The notes beneath the pieces were generated by a model. That model searched no databases. It was not told where the DNA came from and saw nothing but the letters and a program-made list of their open reading frames with translations. Positions 24,701-33,651 of a stretch of DNA of 64,000 bases are shown here, piece after piece. The first letter of the stretch is position 1. Every line of letters starts with the position of its first letter. Source of the DNA: Lotus japonicus. Lineage: Eukaryota; Streptophyta; Magnoliopsida; Fabales; Fabaceae. The DNA lies in contig NC_080045.1 of assembly GCF_012489685.1 (NCBI RefSeq), forward strand, positions 67,001-131,000. The letters run 5' to 3'. Both the position numbers and the translations under genes were made by a program.

Positions 24701-25813
24701 TTCTCTGACTTGATAGAGACTTGCATCGAGATTTTTATGGACGACTTCTCTGTTTTTGGTCCAAATTTTGATGCTTGTCTAGGGAATTTAGCCTTGGTTC
24801 TGAAAAGATGTCAAGAGACCAACTTGGTCTTGAATTGGGAGAAATGCCATTTCATGGTTAGGGATGGCATAGTTCTTGGACACAAGGTGTCCGAAAAGGG
24901 GATTGAGGTTGATAGAGCTAAGATTGAAGTCATTGAAAAGCTCACTCCCCCGACTAACATCAAGGGTATTAGGAGTTTTCTCGGGCATGCTGGATTTTAT
25001 AGGCGGTTTATTAAAGACTTTTCCAAATTAGCTAAGCCTATGACCAACTTGCTTGAGAAGGAAGCACCTTTTACTTTTGATGAGAATTGTTTGAGAGCTT
25101 TTGAGTCTATTAAAGAGAGTTTGGTGACAGCCCCGGTAATTGTTGCTCCGGATTGGTCTCTACCATTTGAAATCATGTGTGATGCTAGTGATCTAGCTTT
25201 AGGGGCTGTCTTGTGTCAAAAGAAAGAAAGAGTGTTGTATGTGATATACTATGCAAGTAGAGTGTTGAATGAGGCTCAAAGGAACTACACTACAACTGAA
25301 AAAGAGTTGTTGGGTGTAGTCTTTGCTTGTGAAAAGTTTAGGCCTTACATCTTGGGTTTTAAAGTAATTGTTCATACTGACCATGCTGCTTTGAGGCATT
25401 TGTTTGCTAAACAGGACTCTAAGCCAAGGTTGATTCGATGGGTTTTACTCCTTCAAGAGTTTGACCTTGAGATTATTGACCGGAGAGGCAAGGACAATAG
25501 CGTGGCAGACCATTTGTCAAGATTGGAAGGTGGGGCGTGCAGCCCAATACCTATTCAAGAGGAGTTCTCGGATGAGAAACTCCTAGCTGTTTCCACCAAG
25601 GAACCCCTACCCTGGTATGTACATTTTGCTAATTTCCGTGTTGCTGGACTTATTCCCCATGACTTGACATGGCAGCAAAAGAAAAAATTTCTGCATGATG
25701 CAAAATCTTACCTCTGGGATGACCCTTTCCTTTTCAAAATTTGTTCTGATGGAGTCATTAGAAGGTGTATCACAGAAGTTGATTTTGAGAAAATTCTTTG
25801 GCATTGCCATTGA
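21701..25813 (+). CDS. Athila polyprotein: gag, protease, reverse transcriptase, RNase H, start of integrase
   Basis: A 1370-residue frame starts MGGRMTEEEM. Order: gag capsid (ATWEDL-type region, EEWLNSQPQGSLTTWEDLA, about residues 60-200), a CCHC-like zinc knuckle CKFCGESHDSNQC (about 298-310), aspartic protease with DLGASINLMS (about 570), reverse transcriptase (KWRVCIDYRRLN, CFLDGYSGYNQI, IFMDDFSVF; about 890-1090), and RNase H with MCDASDLALGAVL and HTDHAALRH. The integrase zinc-binding region then begins and is broken by a single in-frame TGA at 25811-25813. The frame resumes unchanged afterwards. It functions in replication of the element through an RNA intermediate in cytoplasmic particles. 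Apart from the stop, the coding sequence looks undamaged. Confidence 0.92.
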   Translation: MGGRMTEEEMQAHIEARIQEGITLRLREQEVENANRTLRELTSGSMSFDYPGSIVIPEGVGNFELRPAFINMVSQSQYGGGSSEDPHAHMEKFIRNCNTYRVVNVSSEAIRLSLFPFSLKDAAEEWLNSQPQGSLTTWEDLAEKFTTRFFPRSLLRKLKNDIMTFTQSTDENLYEAWEHFKKLLRKCPQHNLTQAECVAKFYDGLLYSSRFGLDAASSGEFDALPPQAGYDLIEKMAMRAMNSENERQIRRSSFEVETYDKLIASNKKLSEEVAEMHKHIQDTKSIGAKVTSLECKFCGESHDSNQCTVNDDVSKVRALTPGRGAPTSEQGPLDQPQIVVKTVGKKSLEELIERFIDHTSSNYKSHDMAIKSLESQLGQLAKQMSENHQGKFSSETLTLTEQENTAVVSTRSGRVLHEPKEKVEGEKNEEAEVERDEGVMEERAREPTRTRVVNTHTPELRKIPFPKALVKKNLDKQFSKFLEVFKKLHINIPFSEALEQMPIYAKFMKDILSKRRKLSEVDETILMTEECSAILQRKMPKKRRDPGSFTIPVEIEGLTMVEALCDLGASINLMSLRMFKRLNLGEVTPTMISLQMADRSLKTPYGIIEDVVVKVDKFVFPVDFVILDMEEDSKVPLILGRPFLATGEAEIKVAKGTLTLKVGEDEVLFNIFDSLKHRADEEVFRCEVVDELVCEEFVRISIKDPLETTIMEGLEIEDQNLERELDSLYHEVNATLSQLESVSSLATKSIWKEELTRDEEIPIEEKSELKSLPSSLKYAYLEEGENKPVILNSVLTPLEEEKLLRVLRDHKSALGWTIDDIKGISPAICMHKILLEENYKPIVQPQRRLNPSMKDVVRKEIIKLLDAGVIYPISDSEWVSPVQVVPKKGGITVVANENNELIPTRQVTKWRVCIDYRRLNSVTRKDHFPLPFIDQMLDRLAGHQYYCFLDGYSGYNQICVAPEDQEKTAFTCPYGVFAYKRMPFGLCNAPATFQRCMFAIFSDLIETCIEIFMDDFSVFGPNFDACLGNLALVLKRCQETNLVLNWEKCHFMVRDGIVLGHKVSEKGIEVDRAKIEVIEKLTPPTNIKGIRSFLGHAGFYRRFIKDFSKLAKPMTNLLEKEAPFTFDENCLRAFESIKESLVTAPVIVAPDWSLPFEIMCDASDLALGAVLCQKKERVLYVIYYASRVLNEAQRNYTTTEKELLGVVFACEKFRPYILGFKVIVHTDHAALRHLFAKQDSKPRLIRWVLLLQEFDLEIIDRRGKDNSVADHLSRLEGGACSPIPIQEEFSDEKLLAVSTKEPLPWYVHFANFRVAGLIPHDLTWQQKKKFLHDAKSYLWDDPFLFKICSDGVIRRCITEVDFEKILWHCH

Positions 25814-26893
25814 TCAAGTTATGGTGGACATTTTAGTGGGGAGAGGACTGCTGCTAAGGTTCTCCAAAGTGGTTTCTATTGGCCTACGCTGCATAGGGAT
25901 AGTAGAGCTTTTGTTGAGAGTTGTGATAGATGTCAACGAACTGGTAACATTTCAAGGAGAAATGAGATGCCCCTAAAAAATATTTTGGAAATTGAGTTGT
26001 TTGATGTTTGGGGCATCGATTTCATGGGACCTTTCCCACCTTCTTTTGGTTGCCAGTATATTTTAGTGGCTGTTGATTATGTTTCCAAGTGGGTTGAAGC
26101 CTCTGCACTCTCAACAAATGACTCTAAGGTGGTGGTTGCTTTTCTAAAAAAGAACATTTTTACTAGGTTTGGTGTTCCTAGGGCGATTATAAGTGATGGG
26201 GGTACCCACTTTTGCAACAGAGCTTTCGAGTCTCTCTTGGAAAAATATGGTGTAAAGCACAAAGTGTCTACCCCCTATCACCCCCAAACTAGTGGGCAAG
26301 TTGAGATTTCTAATCGGGAATTAAAACGTATTCTTGAAAAGGTGGTAAATTCTTCCAGAAAGGATTGGTCAAGGAAACTTGACGATGCTTTATGGGCTTA
26401 CCGAACCGCTTTTAAAACTCCGATTGGTACTTCTCCTTTCCACTTAGTCTTTGGGAAAGCGTGTCACTTACCTGTGGAGTTAGAACACAAGGCCTATTGG
26501 GCCATAAGGAAATTGAATTTTGATTGGAAAGTTGCTAGCGAGAAGAGACTCTTGCAATTGAATGAGCTTGATGAGTTTCGACTCCGAGCTTATGAGAGTG
26601 CTAGCATCTACAAGGAAAAAACAAAGAAGTGGCATGATAGAAAAATTTTGAATAGGGAATTTGTCTCAGGGCAATTGGTGCTACTCTTCAATTCTAGATT
26701 GAGACTTTTCCCTGGAAAACTCAAGTCTAGATGGTCTGGACCCTTTGTGGTCAAGAGGGTGTTTCCTCATGGTGCTGTTGAGGTTGAAAACCCAGAGACC
26801 AAGAATATTTTCACTGTGAATGGGCAGAGATTGAAGGTGTACCAAGGTGGTGAGGTGCTGAAGTTGGAAACCATGTTTTTCAAACCTCCTTGA
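25814..26893 (+). CDS. Athila integrase (downstream of in-frame stop)
   Basis: Same frame as the upstream polyprotein. The remainder of the HHCC zinc region (CDRCQRTGN) comes first, then the integrase catalytic core with Asp in [11 protein letters not shown], Asp in IISDGGTHF and Glu in [12 protein letters not shown], and a C-terminal segment with the [19 protein letters not shown] motif. It ends ETMFFKPP before TGA. After termination at 25811 it could be made only by readthrough, or from an internal ATG at 25967 that would lack the zinc region. The integrase would insert the element's cDNA in the nucleus. Confidence 0.9.
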   Translation, partial: SSYGGHFSGERTAAKVLQSGFYWPTLHRDSRAFVESCDRCQRTGNISRRNEMPLKNILEIELFDVWGIDFMGPFPPSFGCQYILVAVDYVSKWVEASALSTNDSKVVVAFLKKNIFTRFGVPRAIISDGGTHFCNRAFESLLEKYGVKHKVSTPYHPQTSGQVEISNRELKRILEKVVNSSRKDWSRKLDDALWAYRTAFKTPIGTSPFHLVFGKACHLPVELEHKAYWAIRKLNFDWKVASEKRLLQLNELDEFRLRAYESASIYKEKTKKWHDRKILNREFVSGQLVLLFNSRLRLFPGKLKSRWSGPFVVKRVFPHGAVEVENPETKNIFTVNGQRLKVYQGGEVLKLETMFFKPP

Positions 26894-28239
26894 TAAGGGG
26901 GATAGTCTACCTAAGACTATAACAATGGGCTGCTTGGGAGACAACCCAAGTTTTGTTTTATTTTGCTTGTTTGGTTGTTGCATTGTGCAGGGATTGAGAA
27001 CCTAAATTCTGGAATAGGAGGTGGCTCTAAGGCCTCCATGGTAGTTGGTAAAGAAGGTCAACTCTTCCCTTTAGTCTAGCTCATGCATTTTTACATATTT
27101 TTTTCTTTTGTAGCTTTTATTTTTCTTTTTATCATGCATTGTTAATTGGTTTTTGTTTTTGGGTCTTTTACTTCCCTATACTCACATGCTTTTAGCTATA
27201 GTGTTGCTTCCCTACTTGTGCTGTTTTGAAAATGCTTTTGTGAATACTTGTTGCTGTTTTCGGGGTTGAGTGATTGCATGTTTGGGGAAGAGAGGAGGAG
27301 ACTTCGGTCTTCCGAGTGTTTCTTGAGAAAGGAGTTGAGGTGAGTCCATTAAGGGTCTATCTTTGACCCTTCACCATAAAATTTCCCTGGAGGATCCTGA
27401 CTCACTTGCAATTCTTGGCTCTGCATTAATTTCACTCATAGCATGCTTTGTGACTCTTGCTTTATTCTTGAGACTTATAGGATTTCTTGATATTCTGAAT
27501 TAGTTGATTGAACATGGTCTTTAGTTGCCCCACTTGAGCCTTTTTGGAGATTTTATTTTAGCCAAGTGATTGGGGCGGATGTTTGGTTGGAATATTGGGG
27601 AGTGATGGTCCTTGATTATATTTGTATGGAGCTGAAAAATTGTGAAATAGTCTCTTGCCCCGAAAAGAAAAAATCATTAAAAAAAAGAAAAAAGAACTCC
27701 TTAACAAAAACTGGAGTTGAAAAAGAGAAAAAAAGTTGGAAAAAGGGGGGTACAAGAGACTTGTGCTAAAAAGTTTATTGTGAAAAGCTCCGAGGGGTTT
27801 TAGAATTGGACCACACTCAATGTGCTTGAAGCCTAGAATTTCCTTAGGGACCAACCACCATCATGTCTACCTAGCCAATGTTTCAGCCCTTTTTAAAGTC
27901 TCTTTGAATATTTGCATGTTTGATCGTGGTTGCTATTGAGTGAATGACATTCAGGACCTATGAACTTGCTTGTGTGCTCAGTGCACTAAATCAATATCTC
28001 GTCCTAGGATTTTAGTTCTATATGCTTCTCATGAATGGACTCTACACTCTTCTCTTTTCAAAAGATGCATGAAGTAGGTTGTTGGGTCTTTCTCTTGGAA
28101 CTAGCTGTGATTCCTTTGTCCCCCTGTTTTTTGTGAAGTATTCCTTGTTGAGAGCACTTGTTTGGGAGCATTTCTTGCGCTTGAGGGCAAGCGAGTGTTA
28201 TTTACGCTCGAGGGCGATCTGTCGTTGAGTATAGTGGTG
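26894..28239 (+). other. Athila 3' spacer, no envelope ORF
   Basis: About 1.35 kb between the pol stop and the 3' LTR. No ORF with signal peptide, membrane segments or envelope-like features was found in sense orientation. A purine-rich run (about 27660-27750) occurs mid-spacer. The bases before the 3' LTR (gagtatagtggtg) are a poor polypurine tract. Confidence 0.6.
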
Positions 28240-30615
28240 TGATGACCCTTGTTTAGTGGTGTTTTTAGGGTCATTTCTTTCTTTGTTTTGAGTCTTTTTG
28301 TTGAGTCTCATGTAGTGTTTCATGCATTCTCATGCATTTTTATCTTTCTTTGAGTCTTTTCTTCGTTTTGGTAATTTTGTAGTTTTATAGGGAGTTTTCT
28401 TCCATTTTAAGTAAGTTTAGGACTTGCATGGTTTTATTGTGTTAATTGAAGGATCTCTTGTGCTAATAAGCTCTTTGAGCTTCTAGAATTTTCCTTGGCT
28501 TGTTGGTTAAGTTTGCAGATCAGGAACTGAAGGTGAAAGAAGGCCAAGAAGCTTGGAATTGATGGAGGACTTAAAGAGGCTTGGAAGAGGAGTTACAAGA
28601 AGCTAAAAAGTCTTTTCCAGCGAGCTTGAGCGCCTAGGCGCTGGGAATTGGCGCCTAGGCGCCAATTAGGGTCCAGAGAGCATGTTTTTGCATGCAATTG
28701 GCGCTCAGGCGCTCTGAATTGGCGCCTAAGCGCCCAGTCTCGCCTGTTTTGCCTATAAAATGGTTTTTAGACATTTCTCTTGGAACCTTTTGTCATATTT
28801 TCATAAGTTAGAAGAGAGGTTTTGAGTTCTGGAGCTTGAGGAGCTTTCCCTAAGCCCTATGTTTCAGGTTTCATCTTTATCTTCTTGTATGGATTCCATA
28901 GTCATGCTTGCTTTGGGTTCTTTGTAAGACTTTGAATGTTTTAGCTATCAATCCTTTTCTATTCATGATGTTCTGAGTAAACCCTTGAATCTCACTTCTT
29001 TGCTTTATCTTTCAAGCTTGAATGCATGCTAGCTTCTTACTTTTCTATAATCATAACGATAGTTTGTTATAGAATTGGGACTTGTTGTGAGATTACTCCT
29101 TCTATACTTGCTGCTAGGAATAGAGGAAGGGTTGGGGTTTGTTGGCCTGATTTGTATGCTTAGTGCTTCTAGCAAATGTTTAGGTTATCAAGGAATTGAA
29201 CCTATCTTTTGATTAGGAAGGGTTTTCTTTGCGAGGCATCGAAAGATAACTAACTAGGCTAGAACATCAAGGAGAGACTCCGGATTAATTGAATAGGAAG
29301 GTTTGTGATGAGCAATATTTTACCCATTTTATATAGCCTTAATTTGTCATTATTAATGATTATTCGTAATTAATTGACCTTGCTTGACAGAGATTTCTAT
29401 TATTTTGTCTAATTACGTTTATTCTTATTTTCAGGTTTTATTTGACATCAAGGGCATTTTGGAGATTTGCGGAATGAAGATTTGATTGTGCTGGAGTGAA
29501 GATTGTATTTTAGGAAATATTAGGATTTAATTTCGGAATAAATTAAGTTTGATATCTTTCAGATTCAAACTTATTTAGGTTGTTATTTTAAAACTCTATC
29601 TTTAGGATTTGTTAGGATTTGATTTTGATATCTTTTAGGATTTGATTTTGATTTTGATTAGGATTTGTGATCTCAGCTCCTATTTAAGGGTTTGTGCTGA
29701 GAGAAACAAGAACTTTTTTTGGCCTTCTACATTATTATTATATGCAATTTCGAATTTCAGTAATTATTAGAGTTCTGTTAGGGTTTATGCTTTTAATCCC
29801 TAGTCTCTTCTCCAATATAATTGTTGAATTCGCCCCATCCATGGAAGGCTAATTTCCTTCGAACGAATTCCTTTGCAAAGTATATCGCGCTCTTGAGGTA
29901 TAGTGCTTAATAGACTTCGCATGATTAGTTTTCTTCATCTCTACTTCTGGCTAGGGTTTGCATAATTCCTTAGGTTCACGAATTAGAAGATGATGTATGT
30001 TCGCTTAGTTCATATTAGGGCGTAAAAGATTCTTAATCGCTTAGTTTAGGAATCTGTGAATTAGTTATCGCTTAGTTAATTAATTCTCACGAACTAGGAA
30101 ACTAATAACAAGAATTGATCTTTAGATACCCGTGATTGAGCAGCGATATACTGAACAAAGGGATTCGTCCGTCTTTACTTATCGTATTAATCTGTTTTTA
30201 CTTTCTGCTAATCTTTTGAACTGAATCACAAAACCCCCCCCCAGTGTGTGTGCGTTGTGCGTTCTTAATACTGAATCTTTGTTGAAACGATAATCCTTGG
30301 GAAACGACCTAGGAGTCACTTCCTAGTTACTACAGTTTTCTAAATTAATTATTTGTATCGGGTACGACCTCGATCAGTTTGCTAAAACTGAATTAGTTGA
30401 ACAAGAACCCAAGGCAATCTCATCTCTGTTTTTCAATCGCTTTATTACTTGATTACTTGTCTTTTACAAACTCAAGAAACAACCAATTATTAAAACTGAA
30501 TTTTACTTGCTTTTCAACCTTGAACTTGAATCTTAAACTGAATTTGCAAACTAATTCCCTGTGGTTCGATAATTTAAAACCCGGAGGTATTCGTACACTT
30601 GCGAATTGACCAACA
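28240..30615 (+). repeat. 3' LTR of Athila element, split by a solo LTR
   Basis: Nearly identical to 20239-21562 except for about seven substitutions, two small deletions and a 1071-bp insertion at 29306-30376. Its end abuts the second ggagt duplication. Confidence 0.92.
29306..30376 (+). mobile_element. Solo LTR nested in the Athila 3' LTR
   Basis: TGATGAGCAATATT...GACCTCGATCA, 1071 bases, flanked by exact 5-bp duplications gtttg (29301-29305 and 30377-30381). No internal region is present, so it is the product of LTR-LTR recombination. Its family is not identified. The C-run at about 30233-30242 and the gtgtgtgcg motif lie inside it. Confidence 0.85.
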
Positions 30616-30620
30616 GGAGT

Positions 30621-31735
30621 CAAGCCTCAAACCAAGGAGACCTCCAGTCAGAGATTGATGGCTTGACCGCTTATTTCAACACTTTGGATGTTGCGGGCCA
30701 AAGTATGCTAAGGAGGAAGGTAAATGAGTTCTATTGTCCTTCTAGTAGTTCACTGTGTCCTCCTCAAGTGAAGATAAAGCCCAAGCGCTCGTCCAAGGCA
30801 ATGGAGAGTAAACCACCTAGTCAACAAAAACCATCATTACAGCGTGATCCTTGTTATTGGGAACATGTTAACAATAGCCTCAAGCCAACACCTAACAAAG
30901 TCTCTTGTCCTCGAAACCGAACTCCTACACCACAAGCTCTGAAGTCAAACAAGAAGTCTAAGAAGAGCAACCAGTCCACCACCAGCATATACTTGGAAGA
31001 TTTGCCATCTTTCTTCCATCAATATATAGAAAAAGTCATAGATGTTATCCCAGATGGTAATTGTGGTTATAAATCAGTAGTTGCATTGTTGAGACCCGAC
31101 ATAGGTCAAGACGGTTGGTCTTTGATTAGGGAAGAGTTGCTTGTAGAACTCTCAGAGAATACCGCTTACTATAGCAACATATATGGTTACGAGAGGGTTC
31201 AGTCCCTACAAAATCGTCTCATCCTCCTGATTGGTACAAAAGCAACTGAAGACAAGTGGACGTCTCTACCGGAGATGGGGTACCTCATTGCTACGAGGTT
31301 TCAAGTTGTCTTCATCTCCATTTCATTAGCCGGTTGTTACACTTATCTGCCATTGAGAGGAGGCGCCCCCCCGGAAGTACATCCCGTTATAGCAGTTGGT
31401 CATGTCACCAACCACTTTGTTCAGGTATATCTTTCGTTAAGTACCTTACACTCGCTTGTCACGTTAAATTATTTACGTTTAGTAAACTTTGTTCTCAACC
31501 ACTTTGTTCTTATCTAACTTTATTGCTATACTCTCAAATGTAGCTCAAGCAAAAGACGGGACATCCTATGCCAACACTCGCTCCCCAATGGCCGTTTTTG
31601 GCCAAAGAACCCACCGACCAATGGATCATCCCGTACCCGACGCATTTGGCTACATTTACGGCAGAATTCAATGCTTGGATTGATGCTACGGGTGGTCCTC
31701 AAGAGAATGTCTTTATAGACCTTGCAGAAGATTGA
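30621..31735 (+). pseudogene. OTU cysteine protease domain, C-terminal half of the MURA-OTU fusion
   Basis: Exons are 30621-31424 and 31544-31735. Joined to 20238 across the Athila insertion the frame is continuous (PIGS|QASNQGDL). After a Lys/Ser-rich linker comes an OTU fold: the catalytic Asp/Cys in VIPDGNCGYKSV, the MGYLIATRFQVVFI strand, and the catalytic His in VTNHFVQ at the exon end. The second exon (LKQKTGHPMPTLAPQWP...ENVFIDLAED) completes it. OTU proteases cleave ubiquitin chains. In MULEs the domain may protect the transposase or target chromatin ubiquitin, which is inference. No stop occurs within this half. It is called a pseudogene because it has been separated from its MURA start. 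Confidence 0.85.
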
Positions 31736-32501
31736 GACTAGGATTTATGTTTGTTAATTTGTATCTATGACATATGAACCACTAATTAGAAGTTCAAAGT
31801 ATTATGATTCAGTATTAAACTGTTTGAATATGTGCATTTTATCTGTTTCTGCCCTGCAATGTAGCTGGTTATGAGAATTTGTGGTTTCTGCCTGCATTGT
31901 TTCTGGTACTGTCATTTTAACTGGTTAACAGGATTTCGGAACACCGGTTTCCGAAGTTCTTCAGAATGCTAATGTCCGTACTATTACAGTCAGGTAACTT
32001 GCCACCCCATTTGTTTTCACCATTCGGAAGGCTATAGTCCGAATCTAATAGTTCGAAACTATGGAGTCCGAAATGTTTCGAAAGTCTCCTTTCCATTTCC
32101 ATGCGTGTACTAAGATTTGGCACCCCAAGTAATCTTCGACATTACGGTTTCCGAGACATTTCGGAATTACAGTATCCGAAATGGTGCCATTTCTTCCTAT
32201 GCTTCCATGAGTTGGCACGATTGACATTTACTTTCCGAGCAACTTCGGAATCTGGGGATCCGAACTTTAATTTTTTTCCCCTCTTTAATAACTAGTTTTT
32301 ATTTCTCATTTTAGTTTTAAATCTCTCCATCACTATCCACAACCAACCTCATTACTCTCAACCAACCACAACCAACCTCATTACTATCCACCACCAACAA
32401 CAACCAACCCCATTAATCCTTCATCTATAAATTTGCTTGATTTACGCTTTCTGGTATTCATCCTCTCCTTTCATTCTTTCAACGAAACCTTCAAAATCAA
32501 A
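31736..32501. repeat. Intergenic TTCGGA/TCCGAA half-site cluster, middle
   Basis: Between OTU and HROB-like genes, about 31930-32262 carries the same motif as the MULE subtermini: atttcggaac, tttccgaag, attcggaagg, agtccgaatc, gagtccgaaa, tttccgag, atttcggaat, tatccgaaat, ttccgag, cttcggaat, gatccgaac. A 'ggcacccca' piece of the TIR also recurs (about 32118), so part of a related MULE end may be embedded. 32335-32410 is a short CAACCAACC-rich stretch, the likely leader of the next gene. Confidence 0.6.
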
Positions 32502-33346
32502 ATGGAACAAGATTTGCCCACCTTCATCCGCCCTTGAAAACTCCGAGGCAACTCTTCTGCAAGTTCTCATCCTCTCATTCCCGGCCCTGCTGGTGTCGTC
32601 CAGGCCGCCATGATTCAACGCAGCTCCACCACCGACGGACACCTCATTCCAACCCAACAATTTGTTAGGCGAGTCGTCGAAGACGGTCACGACACTGATC
32701 CCGATTTTCACTCCAATGCTTGGCTTTCAGCCCTGCAATTAGGCGGATCTGCAACTCCTCTGGGTTCCATCACTCACCATCTAGAAAGGGTCGATCTCAT
32801 CGTCGCAGTTATCAAATCATGCACACCAAACGGATTCGGCGATGTGTCAGTTACACTGAAGGTATTTCCATCTTCCGCGTTCTTTTTCATCAATGTCATG
32901 GTATTTAAATGTCCTCTGTCATGCCATATGAGTTTGAGTTTCAGGATCCTACGGGCACTGTCGGTGCTATTGTCCATCACAAGGTTTTCACTGAAAGCGA
33001 ATTTGCGAAGGACATAAATGTTGGATCTGTTATGCTTATCCAGAAGGTTTATTATTTCTAACCGACTTGACTATTGTTTCTACTTCTTTAGACAAGTTGA
33101 ACATTGTTTCTTCCTTTTTTGCTTTTAGGTAGCTGTGTTTTCTCCTAGAAAATCTAATTGTTACCTGAACATAACATTGCCCAACATAGTTAAGGTATGA
33201 AAATCTTTTTTACACATATATAATTAAAATAAAAGTGACTGTAGATTTTTACAGATCTCAATTTTCATTTATGTGAATATTCACAGGTATTCTCCAGTGA
33301 CTGTGGACCTCCATCAGAAACATTCACCGACATTACAGAAGATTGA
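32502..33346 (+). CDS. HROB-like (C17orf53-type) OB-fold protein carried by the MULE
   Basis: Four exons with GT-AG borders: 32502-32861, 32945-33046, 33129-33194 and 33287-33346. The second half matches the conserved OB-fold region of HROB homologues: ERVDLIVAVIKSCTPNGFGD, DPTGTVGAIVHHKVFTE, VGSVMLIQKVAVFSPRKS and YLNITLPNIVKV. Upstream, IPGPAGVVQAAM matches the family's N-terminal motif. HROB recruits the MCM8-MCM9 helicase in recombination repair. An ATG at 32502 runs into TGA at 32535-32537. From the ATG at 32610 the product is about 159 residues and undamaged, but lacks IPGPAG. The protein is much shorter than the host HROB, so it is a compact MULE-borne version. Function on the element is unknown. 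Confidence 0.75.
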
Positions 33347-33651
33347 TTAATGTTATTTGGCTAATTTTGAATTATTTGTAACTTTAAAAAATCCTTGACC
33401 TGGATTATGTAGGCTATGTTGCTTCCCTTGAATTATGTACGTTATTTTGCTTCAATTGGATTATGTGCGTTATTTTACTTCCCATTGGATTTTGTTTGTT
33501 ATTTTACTTGATTTAAAAAGAGATAAAAATGTAATCAAATCAAGTAAAGCGTGATAATGTGAAATCCAAACTAATAATGCGATAAAAGTACAGACCGATA
33601 GTAAAGCGTGTACAAACTAATAGTGCGATAAAAGTACACATACTAATAATG
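33347..33651. other. Convergent 3' spacer between HROB-like and PMD genes
   Basis: AT-rich, with short near-repeats of 'ttattttgcttc' (about 33380-33510). It serves as the shared 3' flank of two convergent genes. Nothing else is seen. Confidence 0.45.

Larger units (their letters stand above)
20239..30615 (+). mobile_element. Athila-lineage Ty3/gypsy LTR retrotransposon, envelope-less
   Basis: The element starts TGATGACCC and ends CCAACA, with an exact 5-bp duplication ggagt (20234-20238 and 30616-30620). Its LTRs of about 1.3 kb differ at only a handful of positions plus two small deletions, so the insertion is recent. The primer-binding site tggcgccgttgccgggga (21569-21586) is typical of Athila. 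Polymerase motifs and the spacer resemble the envelope-less soybean Diaspora group as I remember it. It inserted in sense orientation between the MURA and OTU halves of the host MULE gene. A solo LTR of another family sits inside the 3' LTR. Confidence 0.92.

Noticed and set aside
27558..27854. Possible envelope-like or accessory ORF in the Athila 3' spacer
   Set aside because: Short, low-complexity, on the antisense strand, without signal peptide or convincing membrane anchor in sense.
30606..31517. A free-standing 303-residue OTU gene starting near 30606
   Set aside because: The first codons lie in the Athila 3' LTR end and target duplication. The frame is the continuation of MURA, and the true exon ends at 31424 with a GT donor.
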